A DNA stretch of 64,000 bases. It comes from Nicotiana tabacum. Its lineage: Eukaryota > Streptophyta > Magnoliopsida > Solanales > Solanaceae. Location: NCBI RefSeq assembly GCF_000715075.1, contig NC_134101.1, positions 133,190,237 to 133,254,236 of the forward strand, given 5' to 3'. Made by a program: the position numbers and the translations under genes. Below, in pieces: positions 21,572-33,200 of this stretch (the first letter of the stretch is position 1; each line of letters starts with the position of its first letter). The notes under the pieces were generated by a model, which was given only the letters and a program-made list of their open reading frames with translations, made no database searches and was not told the DNA's origin.

Positions 21572-21750
21572 TCCAAAGGTTTTACTAGGCATATGGCAGA
21601 AGACTGCATCCCTAGATTCTTGCTGTTTGGAGGATTTGTGCAACTATTTCAAGAGGTTAGTGCTTCTAATCCTGTTATTTTTGCGTTGTCTAGTTTACAT
21701 GTATTTGATGTCTGGCTTGTATGCTTGCTTCCGCTACACATGTTCTAACA
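21572..21750 (+). repeat. Truncated 5' LTR of plus-strand Copia element
   Basis: The stretch from 'tccaaaggtttta' to 'gttctaaca' matches the end of the 3' LTR (28824-29002) colinearly over 179 bp. Likeness to the LTR fades just upstream, where transposase-like sequence lies. Confidence 0.9.
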
Positions 21751-21752
21751 AT

Positions 21753-21762
21753 TGGTATCAGA
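21753..21762 (+). other. Primer-binding site (tRNA-iMet type)
   Basis: TGGTATCAGA, two bases after the LTR end, matches the complement of the initiator-Met tRNA 3' end over 10 bases. The match then breaks (CGCC for GCC). Confidence 0.85.
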
Positions 21763-22985
21763 CGCCGTTTTACATCTAACTAGATAATGTAATACATCAT
21801 GCATAGAGTAATATTAAAACGTCTTGTTTATTGATACATGTTTGGGATGATTATTCTATGTTAAAAATGTGATTGTATTTATTAGTATCTTAATTCTGTA
21901 ATTCTGAAATTATGAATTAATATACACATGTATAAACAGTGGTGTTATATTTAAATTACGTTTTTGATGAATAGCATTTTTTTGATAAAAAATGTGGCTG
22001 TTTTTTGAATGCTATTAATTCTATAATTATGGGTTAATATACATATGCATAAACAGTGAATTAATATCATTAATATGTTTTAGTTGCGTTCTGTCCATAA
22101 TCACAGTGTTATATTAATAAAAACTTGACTATTTTGTATGATGTTAGTTCTGTAATTTTGAATTAATATACAGAATTATGAACAGTGGCGTTTTTACTAG
22201 TGAAAAACATATTATTTTTATAATTCTGTCTAAATACGTTTTTATTAAATAAAAATATTATTTTGAGTTCTGAAATCATGTGTTAACATACATCAGTATA
22301 TTATATGATTTGAACAAGTCAAAATAATAAAAACCCTTAAAACGCCAAAAACAGAATTCTAGAAATTTTAGAATTCTGAATTATGTCGTACTTCGATTGA
22401 CCTCAAATTTGGTAGCTTCATCGAAAACGGCCCAGTGAGCAATAGTTATTGGTATAAGCCTATGAGGTATGTCGGTTTTTGGGCATTCGGGGTCTTTTAG
22501 ATAGGTTTTTGGCCATTTTTCTATTTTCTGGAAAAACAAATTAATAAAAAAAATGTTTTAAAGAAATCTGTGATGGTAGGGTTCAATTCTCATTGTTTCC
22601 AATCATATTTTATAGTAATGTAATGAATTTATATGTTGACATAGGTCTTCTTCCACATTGGATAAATTCATTATAGATGTCTCTAGTTATTTGATTACTT
22701 GTATTAACTCTCCAACTGAGCTACATGTTGATTGAATGAAACTAGAGTTTATAAATGTGATATTTACCTATCTTAAATTAATAGTTTACTCTCCATCTGA
22801 GTTGGTCCTGTTTTATGGGGTTAATATATTATATCACTCATATATTTTGCATGAATAGTTAAGTTTCCCTAACGAATCTAACTATTCAACGAGCATGGTT
22901 ATATGTGCAATGTCCTGTTTTGAATTTAATTATTCTAAATACATAACTAATGATATATTTAATGTTAATATCTCTCAGATTAACC
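21763..22985 (+). other. Untranslated leader of Copia element with repeated units
   Basis: About 1.2 kb between primer site and gag, with no coding frame. Units of the form 'ttctg..attatg.attaatatacacatg.ataaacagtg' recur at about 21890, 22015, 22145 and 22265, spaced roughly 120-130 bp and degenerate. This is the position of packaging signals in related elements, but nothing here proves that role. Confidence 0.6.
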
Positions 22986-24114
22986 ATGTCTTCATTCAAT
23001 CCACTTACCTTAATTTTGAACCAAAACAAGTTAGAAGGACTGAATTATGTTGACTGGAAAAGGAACCTTGATATTGTCCTAACTGCTGAAGTTTACAAAT
23101 TTGTAATCACTGAAGAGTGCCCAGAAAAACCTGAAAATGCTACTGATGATCAGGTTAAGGCCTATGACAAATGGGTTAAGGCTGATGAGATGGCGCGATG
23201 TTACATTCTTGCCTCTATGGCGAATGTTTTGCAACATCAACATCAGTCTATGGGGTCTGCTTATGATATGCTCGAAAGTCTCAAAAAGATGTTCGGTGAG
23301 CAAAATCGTGCAGCTAAGCAGATAGCCATGAAAGCCCTTTTAAACACCAAGATGGCTGAAGAATCATTGGTCAGGGACCATGTTCTGAAGATGATGAGTT
23401 ATTTTGAATGAACTGGAGGTCCTTGGAGCTGTGATTGATAAAGAGTCTCAAGTTGAGATGGTCATGTAGACTCTGCCTGACAGTTTTCAACAGTTTCGCT
23501 TGAACTATAATATGAACAAAATGGATTTGTCACTAGCGAAATTGTTGAATGAGCTACAAGCAACAGAATCTATTATCAAACAACAAGATCCAGTTGTGCC
23601 ACTCAATATTGAGAAAGCTTCGGTTTCTAAGTCGAAAGGCAATAAGAAAAAGAAGAAGGCTCAAAAGGTTCTGGCACCTAGTGGTGTGGCTGGTGTGAAA
23701 AAGCCCAAAGGCAAGTTTTGCTTGAACTATAATATGAACAAAATGGATTTGTCACTAGCGAAATTGTTGAATGAGCTGCAAGCAACAGAATCTATTATCA
23801 AACAACAAGCTCCAATTGTGCCACTCAATGTTGAGAAAGCTTCGGTTTCTAAGTCGAAAGGCAATAAGAAAAAGAAGAAGGCTCAAAAGGTTCTGGCACC
23901 TAGTGGTGTGGCTGGTGTGAAAAAGCCCAAAGGCAAGTGCTATCATTACAAGCAACCTGGGCATCACAAGAATCAATGCCCTGCCTATCTGGCAAAGTTG
24001 AATAAGCAAGGTAATTCAAATTTAAATGTCGTTGAAACTTTTTTAGCGGCTGTTTCTACCATATTTTGGTGTGTATATTCGGGAGCCACTAATCACATCT
24101 GCACTACTTTGTAG
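22986..24114 (+). pseudogene. Copia gag remnant with internal duplication
   Basis: The start at 22986 (MSSFNPLTLILNQNKLEG) follows the leader and gives a UBN2-type gag domain ('NYVDWKRNLDIVLTAE', 'MFGEQNRAAKQIAMKALLN'). A frame break at about 23405-23411 is followed by the second half (23500-24114). That half contains a lysine-rich segment (SKSKGNKKKKKAQK) present twice because of a 222-bp tandem duplication. The zinc knuckle reads CYHYKQPGHHKNQC; the second cysteine has become Tyr, so metal binding would be impaired. The frame ends with the protease start. Nucleocapsid function is lost. Confidence 0.9.
23503..23946 (+). repeat. 222-bp in-frame tandem duplication inside gag
   Basis: The block beginning 'aactataatatgaacaaaat' is at 23503 and again at 23725, a spacing of 222 bp (74 codons). 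The copies differ at only a few bases. Both junctions carry 'gcttgaactata', a short shared stretch that could have guided the duplication. Confidence 0.92.
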
Positions 24115-25389
24115 GGGTTTCAGGAAATGCGGCGGCTAAGTGAGAATGAAGTTTGCGTTTTTCAAGCCAATGGCGAGCCAACACCAGCTTTAGCTTTAGG
24201 AGATATTAGAGTTTCGTTTAATAGTGATAGAGTTTTAGTTTTAAAAGATGTTCTCTATGTACCTTCTATTAGAAGGAATTTGATTTCGGTTTCGAAAATA
24301 ATGGATGCAGGTTATAATATTTATTTTGCTAATAACTCTGTTGTTATTAAGTTTAATAAATGTTTTATCTAGACTGCTACTAGAGTACATGACCTTTTTA
24401 TTCTTGATATATCTCCTTATGTGCTACAACAACCAAAAGAACTAAATAACATTAACCTACCACATAAAAGAAAACATATTTCTGAATTGAGTCAAACTTA
24501 TTTGTAACACTTACGTCTAGGCCATATAAATCTAAATAGGATTTCGAGATTGGTCTCTGATGTACCTTTGAGTTCATTGAAAGTGGATTCATTACCAACA
24601 TGCGAATCCTATTTATAAGGCAAAATGACCAAGAGACATTTTCCCTCAAAAGGAAATAGAGCCAGTGATAAGCTAGAATTAATTCACTCTGATTTGTGTG
24701 GCCCTATGAATATATAAGCAAGAGGTGGTTTTGAGTATTTTGTGACTTTCACAGATGATTACTCAAAATATGGATATATTTATCTGTTGCGACATAAGTT
24801 TGAATGCTTTGAGAAATTCAAAGAATTTAAGACGGAAACGGAGAAACAACATGATAAATATATCAAAACATTGCGATCTAATCGTGGTAGTGAATACCTT
24901 TCTGCGGAATTCATAAAATACTTATCAGATAATGGAATTACATCTCAATTATCTGTTCCAGGAACACCACAATAAAATGATGTGGCAGAAAGAAGAAATA
25001 GGACCCTTATGGAAATGGTTAGATCAATGTTAAGTTATTCCGATTTGCCTTCTTCTTTTTGGGGATATGCTTTAGAAACAACAAACTACATTCTAAATTT
25101 GGTTCCTTCAAAGTCAGTACCTTCAACTCCAGTAGAATTGTGGACTGGGTGCAAGCTAAGTTTATATCATATTCGGTTTTGGGGTTGTCCAACACATGTG
25201 CTAAAAGGGAAAGCGGATAAATTGGAATCAAGGACAGAAGTATGCATTTTTATTGGATATCCAAAAGGAACTAAAGGTGGTTTGTTTTATTGTCCCAAAG
25301 AAAAGATGGTAACTGTTACGACAAATGCCAGATTTTTAGAAGAGGACTATCTAACGAACAATATTCCTAGAAGTAAACTAGTTTTATAG
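24055..25389 (+). pseudogene. Copia protease and integrase remnant
   Basis: The protease motif appears as VYSGATNHI; the catalytic Asp of the usual DSGA is Tyr here. After a TAG the frame 24127-24372 carries the rest of the protease ('VLKDVLYVPSIRRNLISVSK'). The GAG pre-integrase part follows with 'LRLGHINLNRISRL' and stops. Integrase shows HSDLCGPM (first Asp present), TLRSNRGSEY (second Asp replaced by Asn) and VAERRNRTL (Glu present). Several in-frame TAG/TAA/TGA codons interrupt it, and many could come from CAA, CAG or TGG by C-to-T or G-to-A change. The C-terminal part ('[19 protein letters not shown]', '[12 protein letters not shown]') ends at a TAG at 25387. Confidence 0.92.
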
Positions 25390-25859
25390 GAATTAAACAA
25401 TGGAGTAACTAAAGACTCATCTCTAGAACGTATCCCGGAAGCCAGTATTGACATACCACTGCATTATCGTAGTGGGAGAAATGTCAATAGGCAGCAGAAT
25501 GCATAAGAGCAATTGCCTGACATCTCACTATCCCAAAGTAGTGGGAGTAATGTTGAGCAATCTTAGATTATTGAGCAACCTCAGATTGTTGAACAACCCG
25601 AAATTGTTATACAGCATGTACTCCAGGAAGAAGTTAATGATATCTTAGCACTGCAAAGTTGGAGGATAACATTGAGGTTTCAGTTCCAGAAAATAATATT
25701 GCGATTCAACAACAAAATCAGCCTCCACCTATAGTGACTAGTCGTAGTGGGAGAATTATTAGGAAACCTCTATGGTTTGCGCTCTTGGGAGAATCTTATG
25801 ATAGAATCCCTGAAGAGCCTAATACATAACTTATTAATAACAACGAAGTACTACATGAT

Positions 25860-27648
25860 ACAGATGCTGATAAATAGGTTGATGTTATGAAATCTGAAAT
25901 GGAGTCTATGTACTCCAATCAAGTCTGAGATCTTGTAGAACCACCTACTGGAGTCAAACCCATAGGTTGTAGATGGATCTATAAGAAAAAGAGAGGAGTA
26001 TATGAAAAAGTGCAAACTTCTAAAGCTAGGCTTGTTGCAAAAGGGTTTACTCAAAAAGAAGAGATCGATTATGAGGAAACCTTTTCACCAGTAGCCATGC
26101 TTAAATCCATTAGGATTCTCTTATCCATTGCTGCTCATTACGATTATGAGATCTGGCAAATGGATGTCAAGACCGCTTTTCTAAATGGAAGTCTTGATGA
26201 GTGCATCTATATGGCACAATCAGTTGTTTTCATAAAAAGTGGCAATGAGAACATGTTGTGTAAATTAAAGAAATCCATTTATGGATTAAAACAAGCTTCT
26301 AGGGCATGGAACACTTGTTTTGACGCATCGATTAAAACATTTAGTTTTGATCAATGTGAAAATGAGTCTTGTGTCTATAAGAAGTGGATGGAGATAAAGT
26401 TACATTTTTGGTTTTATACGTAGATGATATTTTGTTCACAGGAAATAATGTGAGCATGTTGAATTTAGTAAAAGAATGGTTGTCCTCACGTTTCGATATG
26501 AAAGACTTGGGACAGGCAACATATATCCTTGGGATCAAGCTTATGCGAGATCGCAAGCAAAGGATATTAGGCTTGTCCCAAGCACTTTATATTGATACTA
26601 TTCTCACCAGGTTTAGCATGCACGATTCCAAGAAAGGGTTTCTTCCTTTTAGACATGGAATCTCTCTGTCAAAAGATCAGTCCCCAAAAACGACTGATGA
26701 GATAGAAAAGATGAAGGGTGTCCCTTATGCTTCTGCTGTAGGGAGTCTTATGCATGCTATGTTATGTACTAGACCTGACATCTGCTTTGTTGTTGTCATG
26801 GTTAGTAGATTTCAGCCTAACCCTAGTCGAGAACACTGGCCGACATTGCTCTCTGGAAATTTCTACTTTAGTTGCTCTCTGTGTTTCAAGGTAGATGGAG
26901 GACCTTTAAAAAAAAAACAAATAAAAAAAAGGAAGATAGGGGACGGTTTTAATAAATTTGACTGAACTTATTATTTTTGGCGCAAAAAAATAGATGAATT
27001 ATGTATGAACAATCACTAATTTTGAATAAACTTAAATATTAAGCTCAAAAATTAAAAGTGTGATGATAAACATTAATACTGAATTCATCAAGTTTAAGCA
27101 TATAATCAAGTACTTGAAGAGGACTAGGTATTATATGCTGGTGTATCACTCAGGTGATCTTGCACCCATTGGCTATACTGATTCAGATTTCCAGTCAGAT
27201 AGAGACTCTAGAAAATCTACCTCAGGATATGTTTTTACCTTAGGAGGTGGAGCCATAATGGAGGAGCATCAAGCAATCATGTGTTGCTGATTCCACCACG
27301 GAAGCCGAATATGTGGCTGCATCTGAGGCATCTAAAGAGGTCGTTTGGCTCATGAACTTTCTGAAAGAGCTTAATGTGGTTCCTTTGGTTCAAGCACCAA
27401 TTGTACTTTATTGTGACAATAGTGGTGCAGTTGCAAACTCGAAGGAACCAAGAAGCCATAAAAGGAGTAAGCATATTGAGCGTAAATATCACTTAATTCG
27501 GGACATAACTCAGAGAGGTGATGCAAGAGTGTTGAAGATTGCGTCAGAGGACAATTTGGCAGAACCGTTTACAAAAAGCTTGACACAGAAGATTTTTGAC
27601 AAGCATGTAGAAGGAATGGGTGTTAGAGTAGTAGACGCATGGTTATGA
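25860..27648 (+). pseudogene. Copia reverse transcriptase and RNase H remnant, split by an insertion
   Basis: Reverse transcriptase begins around 25950 ('GCRWIYKKKRGVYEKVQ') and runs through 'TSKARLVAKGFTQKEEID', 'WQMDVKTAFLNG' and 'KKSIYGLKQASRAW'. After a frame change near 26395 it continues with YVDDILF (active-site Asp pair present) and 'MKDLGQATYILGIKL'. Near 26848 an unrelated segment of about 230 bp is inserted. RNase H resumes at about 27090 ('HIIKYLKRTRYYML', TDSDFQSD), shifts frame near 27285 and ends at 27648 ('STTEAEYVAASEASKE', 'LYCDNSGAVANSKE', 'KHIERKYHLIRD'). The catalytic acidic residues of RNase H are recognisable. Not functional. Confidence 0.92.
26848..27085 (+). other. 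Insertion inside the Copia reverse transcriptase-RNase H region
   Basis: Between 'NPSREHWPT' and 'HIIKYLKRTR' of the polyprotein lies AT-rich DNA with two A-rich runs (about 26909-26932) and no frame matching Copia. Limits are within about 15 bp. I found no terminal repeats and no target-site duplication. It could be filler DNA from break repair or a small retroposed fragment. Confidence 0.65.
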
Positions 27649-27663
27649 GTCTAAGTGAGAGAT

Positions 27664-29002
27664 TGTTGGGATATACTATTAACCATGCGGTTTAGACATA
27701 ATATTATATTTTATTCTTTATGGAACAATTATTTATTTAATTTATTCAATTCAATGAAGTACTATTTTAAACAGATGAGTTGTTACATGTGTGTCCTTTT
27801 AATTATGTAGTAGATTTATTGTATGGAGTCTTAGCTCATGCACAGAAGATTAAATTGTTGGTTCTCATAATTAATAAACTATGTTCACAATCAAAGATAT
27901 TGTTAGACAAAATATCTTGATGATTGTAGCACAAGATTATAGTATAATTTGTCTTGATTATGGGAGTAGTTTTACTCCTACTTCTTGTGCTAGTATACTA
28001 AGTGTATATTGTACGAACCAAGTAGAGAAAAGATATTTTTGTACTGAATATATAAAATATTTTCTCTAATTTATTAAATGAGCTTATACTCTTAATCTTG
28101 ATATAATTATTATGATCAATATAATTTATTTATTGTTTTGATTTATTAAAAGGTACGACTGTATTTAGAGTTAGTGTATGCCTAATAGATTGGACAATAA
28201 CGAATAACATTTGTGAATAATAATTAGTTGATAGAATCCATGACTCGGTTTTGAGTTTGATGATACCCTTTTATGTAAGCTTATAAGTTTTCATGTGAAA
28301 AATCGGCCGGTGGATTTTGTATCCGTCACATGAAATGTTTTAAGAGGAATTGTAAAGGATTTAATTAGTTGATTAAGTTAAATTTTCATTGATTTAATTT
28401 AATTAACTGATATTTGAGATCTTAACATAGGGAGTTAAAATAAGTGTTATTGAATTTTCGAAATTCATATTGAGGAGTTCAATTGCAGTATTTTAGTGGA
28501 ATAAATTGCAATTAATTATAGTAAGAATATAGTAAGAATTAATTCATGCTAATTTCGAATTAATACTATAATTGGTAGCCTCTTATTATTTCTGTGGTCC
28601 CTGCTATACCTAGTAAAAACCTGGACAAGACTTGGGTAAAAAGTGACTTGGGAGAAAAGTTATCTAATAGAGTTGGAGTAGGATTCTACTTGTAGAAGGA
28701 GAATCCTACACGTTTTTTGAGGAGGATTTTCGGACAAAATAACTCTATTAAAGGAAGACTAATTTCACCCAATAACTCACATTTTAGAGTTGTATTGTTC
28801 TTGCCTACCCAAAAGCAAAATCGTCCAAAGGTTTTACCAGGCATATAGCAGAAGACTGCAGCCCTGGATTCTTGCTATTTGGAGGATTTGTGCAACTATT
28901 TCAAGAGGTTAGTGCTTCTAATCCTGTTATTATTGTGTTGTCTAGTTTACATGTATTTGATGCATGGCTTGTATGCTTGCTTCCATTGCGCATGTTCTAA
29001 CA
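27664..29002 (+). repeat. 3' LTR of plus-strand Copia element
   Basis: The LTR starts TGTTGGGATATACT after a weak polypurine stretch (agtctaagtgagagat) and ends 'catgttctaaca'. The 1339 bp include no gene. Its last 179 bp match the 5' LTR piece. Confidence 0.88.
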
Positions 29003-29159
29003 TGATTTGCCAAGGCCAAACTTCTTACATTTTTGTCTGAAGTTGTTGGAGGTGACATATATGAGTTCAAGCTCTTATGTCTTTCAAACGTCCTTCTTTA
29101 TCTAGTGCAAAATGTCGTAGTTATTGGTAGATATATGCCAAACTGAGAGTAATTTATAT

Positions 29160-29840
29160 TAGGATTGTGCATTTGGATCGGATATCTGAGAATCTGAACC
29201 GATCTACTCTATTTGGATTTTTTGGATATTCAGATTGCATATGGGTTGGATTTTTTAATAGTTCGAATATTTGGATTGGATTAAGATTGGTATAATTTTA
29301 ATGCACTCCGACCCGAAATCCGAATTATATGGACATATATAAATATTAGACTTACATTTTTAGGGTTAAGTCTTATCATTTCATCCGCCTCTCTTTAAAC
29401 TCTCTTTTTCCTAGTTTGTATCGAAGTCTGTCTCTCTAACCTCTCTTCAGATTGCTCTGTCCGCTTCTCTTAAATCTTATCTCTATGTCTCTCATTCTTA
29501 GTCTCTCCTTCCTATCGATGGACAATGTCACTTCTCCCTTATTAGACATTTGTTTGGAATTTCAGTTTATTTTATTTTATCTATTGCTATGATAGACATT
29601 TGTTGCATTTCAATTTACTAGAACGGTGAGTGGCAGTAGTCTTAAAAAGTGCAATAGCCGATTAGATTGTTAGTAGCTTTAATAAGGCGTACAATCCGAT
29701 CCGAAAATTTGAAATATTTACCCTATTCAACTTTAAAATTCGATCCAATTCGGATTGCATGTTATAAAATCCGAATATAATCCGAATTAACAATCCGAAA
29801 TGTGCTAAATCTGATATGATCTGACCGATGTACAACCCTA
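29160..29840. mobile_element. Non-autonomous hAT-like element
   Basis: The left end TAGGATTGTGCAT and right end ATGTACAACCCTA are imperfect inverted repeats. Flanks are atttatat (29152-29159) and gtttatat (29841-29848), a 7-of-8 match to an 8-bp TSD. Subterminal stretches repeat 'ggatttttggatattc' and 'aatccgaa' in opposite orientation, as in the element at 17321 but from a different family. The middle (29370-29600) is T/C-rich with no recognised captured gene. Confidence 0.8.
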
Positions 29841-29848
29841 GTTTATAT

Positions 29849-30251
29849 AGTCCTTTTTTTAACTTTAAATATTTTTAATTTCCAACAACACCCATTAGAT
29901 TTTTTAAAAAAAATTGAAATTCAAAACCTACTTCTTCAAGCTTGCAACAACGGTAATTTTTAGATGTTATTCTAATTATTCAAGGAAATCTTGTATATAA
30001 AAGCTATTGGAAAAAGAAAACAAGCTTTTCTTAAAATATTTTTGAATGTTGTTTTAATTTACTCCATGGAATTTTGTATATAAGAAAAAAAAACTTTTTC
30101 AATAACATTCACATGATTTAAACTCACTTTTTATATTCGAAAATTCAAGACACACCTACTCAAGATTACCCTAATGATAATATTTATGCTGAAAACCCTT
30201 AACTGAGAGTACAAAACTCTTTCAAAAGTGGCTACGTTTTAAATAGTGTTA
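29849..30251. other. AT-rich flank, no recognised gene
   Basis: A- and T-rich DNA without coding frame or clear repeat. It ends with TGCAA at 30252-30256, the target-site duplication of the next element. The same original locus continues at 40024. Confidence 0.6.
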
Positions 30252-30256
30252 TGCAA

Positions 30257-33200
30257 TGTAACGACCCGACCTGTCATTTTAAGAATTAGCGTCTTATTCA
30301 ACGGCTTAAGACCTCGAGCAGCTTCGTAATACGCATTATGACCCGCATGTATGGTCAAGTTTGATTTTTCGTAAGATTCGGAGTTAAATTTAAAGAAAAT
30401 CAAAATCTTATTTTTGAAGCAAATGGAAAGAGTTGACTTTTGAGCAAAAGACCCCAAATTAGAATGTTAATGATGTTAATAGCTTCGTATGGTGATTTCG
30501 GACTTAGACGTATGTCCGAATTTGGATTTGAAAGTCCACAGGACAATTCGGCACATTTTGGCTAAAGAAGAAAGTTGACGTGTTCTAATTATATTATTTT
30601 ATATGTGAAAGAGATCTATTACCATTATGAATACCAATTGGATATGATAGCAAGTGTACGATTCATACTATAAGATATATGGGGTCTAAGGAAAGTCCTA
30701 AGTCTAAGCCAAGATGGAAAAATTCATAATATACTAAAGTTGTAAATGAGTACGCACAAGACTTCACTTTGGACGAGCATATCTACATGTATATAAGGAT
30801 TTGTATGATTCATAACCTATCAAATTAAAGCTCTTTGGTTCTAGTTTCCAACGCATTAAACCGTTCATCATTTGAAGGTGTATACAGAAAGTTATGACCA
30901 TTTTACTGGACCTGTATCATAAGTGCGCCCAGGCGCGCGGCCGCGCCGCGACCGTGCCGATTCGAAAGTTTTCTGCCTGTGAGCGTGGCGGGAGCGAGGA
31001 AAGAGCATGGCAAGGAATGTAAAATCCCTATAATACCCCTGGACAGTGTAAAAACCGAAGGGGTCCGAAATTTCTTCCATTTTTGGTCATTCAAGCTTGG
31101 ATATGGGCAATATCAAAGGGGTTTTTCACGATTTCGTCATGGGTAAGTGTTCTATATCTGGAAGTGATTACATTTCATAAATCTATATCAATATTCATTG
31201 TTTATTTCGGATTTGGATGAAAGAAATTGTAGTTTTTGTAAAACTTTCCAAAAACAAAAATTTAGGATTTGAAGGTCCATTTGACATCGGAATTCGATAA
31301 TTTTTGTATGGTTAAACTCGTATCGGAATGGGTTGTCGGATTTTATGAGTTTCGTCAGATTCCAAGACGTGGGTCCCATAGGCAATTTTGAGCTAAATTT
31401 CGGATTTTAATTCGGAAAATGTGTAAATTCATATGGAATTAGTTTCTACGATTCGTGTTGAGTATTTTGAATTGTTTATGACTAGATTTGAGAATTTCGG
31501 GCACGAATTCACGATACAAAGGCTTGTTGGAATCTTAAATTGGTTGCAAAGCGAGGTAAGTATCTTGCCTAACCTTGTGTGGGGGACTTTCCCTTAGGAT
31601 TTGAGTCTTTGTGTTGATTGTAGCTCGTGTACGCGAGGTGACGAGTGCGTACTCGGACTTATTTGTGGAGAATTGAAATTTTAGGGTTCTTAGGTTCTTA
31701 TATTCACTAGGGATGGAGTTATTCTTGATATGACTGAGTTCCTACTTATTAGTTTCGTCTCTACATGCTTAATTGAAACTAACTGTTTCACGATTTACTC
31801 TTATTACCTAATCGACTCCTATTTGACTTAATTGAAGAGTTTTGCCTCTCCTATTGTCATGTTATATTTTCATAACTACTTGACTCGTGTTGATTTTCTT
31901 ATTTTTGACTTGTATATTGTGGGATCGTTGCTACATGTTAGTTTTCTCGTTGTTGAATTGTTCTCGTTATGCCAGTATTCTTTTCTGTGGTTATTCCTTT
32001 GAGCTGGTTCTACCATTTTCTCGTGATTTATAGCCCCTGAGTTGATTTACTTGTCTTACCTTGTATTATTGTCATTTATTGTTGTTATATGTATTGCGGT
32101 GATGTTCGATCCTTCTGTTGTGATGTAACTGTTGATTTTTTTGGTTGCGTTGTCTGTTTATTTGGGACTACGGATGTGAGATTTCGGTAGATCCCCCTTG
32201 TCTGTTTATTTGGGACTACGGATGTGAGATTTCGGTAGATCCCCCTTGTCTGTTTATTTGGGACTACGGATGTGGGATTCCGGTAGATCCCCCTGCACAG
32301 TTATATGGAACTACGGGAATGCACCCGGTAGATTCTCCCAATACTGGGTATTTATATTTGGGACTACGGATCGGGATTCCAGTAGATCCCCCCGCATTAT
32401 GAGTTAGACTACGGGACTGCACCCAGGAGATCCACTGGATATTTATATTTGGGGACTACAAGACGGTATCCTGGGAGATCCCCGATTGTTATCTCTGTGC
32501 TGGGTTGTACTCCTTCCATGATTATTTTGCCTCCGTTGTAATTGTTGTTATCAATTCAAGTATTTAAACGGTTTAGATTCCTTTAAGGCTGTGATCCCTT
32601 ATGTTGGAATCCATAGTGTTTGCAATATCTCGCCTTATTTATATATATATATTTCAATACTTCAATTTCAACAATTGTTACATTTTTAACTCAATTGATT
32701 TCTCAACTAAATTTTCTTTAAACCGTTTGAGGTTGTACTTTACTTAAGAAGGAATTTCTACTAAGTTAATTTATCAAATCCCTTGGTAAAAGTAATAATT
32801 CATTTGATGTTGTATTCTAATTGAAATATGGTATTTTCTTTATTCAAATGATTTCTAAAAAAAATAACTTCATCTTTCTTGATGAGTTCCAAATGGATTT
32901 AGAAGTTGTACTCTACTTCATGTTAAGCAAATGAGACTCCGTGAACATTCTTAATTGTATTGGGTTATGGACCCTATGAATTGAGTAACCTGAGAACATT
33001 TTTGCGCAATGTGAGACAGAAATATGTGGGTATAAGGTGCCGGGGAAAATATTATAATTTTTATTTAATGGCATGTGAGTTTCCGTGCGGCTATGATAGA
33101 AATATGGGCACGAGATGCCATAAAGATATGAAAGTGGGCTGAGAGCTATATTTTATGATTATGAAATGAGGCATCACAAGTTGACCTTTACACGAAAGAA

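Larger units (their letters stand above)
21572..29002 (+). mobile_element. Ty1/copia LTR retrotransposon with truncated 5' LTR, plus strand
   Basis: A 1339-bp 3' LTR (27664-29002) and its last 179 bp repeated at 21572-21750 bound a degenerate gag-pol. The order gag, protease, integrase, reverse transcriptase, RNase H is that of Copia. The primer site follows the 5' LTR piece directly. By hand count the two LTR pieces differ at 13 of 179 positions with no indel, so the insertion is old. The missing first 1.16 kb of the 5' LTR is replaced by the hAT transposase remnant, so no TSD can be confirmed; TGATT follows the 3' end. Numerous nonsense codons and frameshifts are present. Confidence 0.92.

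Noticed and set aside
26848..27085. Organelle DNA or SINE insertion
   Set aside because: No recognised organelle gene text, no polymerase III boxes and no target-site duplication were seen; left as unexplained.
29003..29159. Continuation of the hAT transposase beyond the Copia element
   Set aside because: Translation in all frames shows no likeness to the missing C-terminal transposase domain.
32145..32402. Open frame with a repeated 16-residue peptide
   Set aside because: It is the product of a 48-bp tandem array inside an LTR. The frame decays outside the array and the second LTR copy does not preserve it.
32150..32485. CRISPR-like regular repeats
   Set aside because: Units are directly contiguous without unique spacers, in plant LTR DNA.
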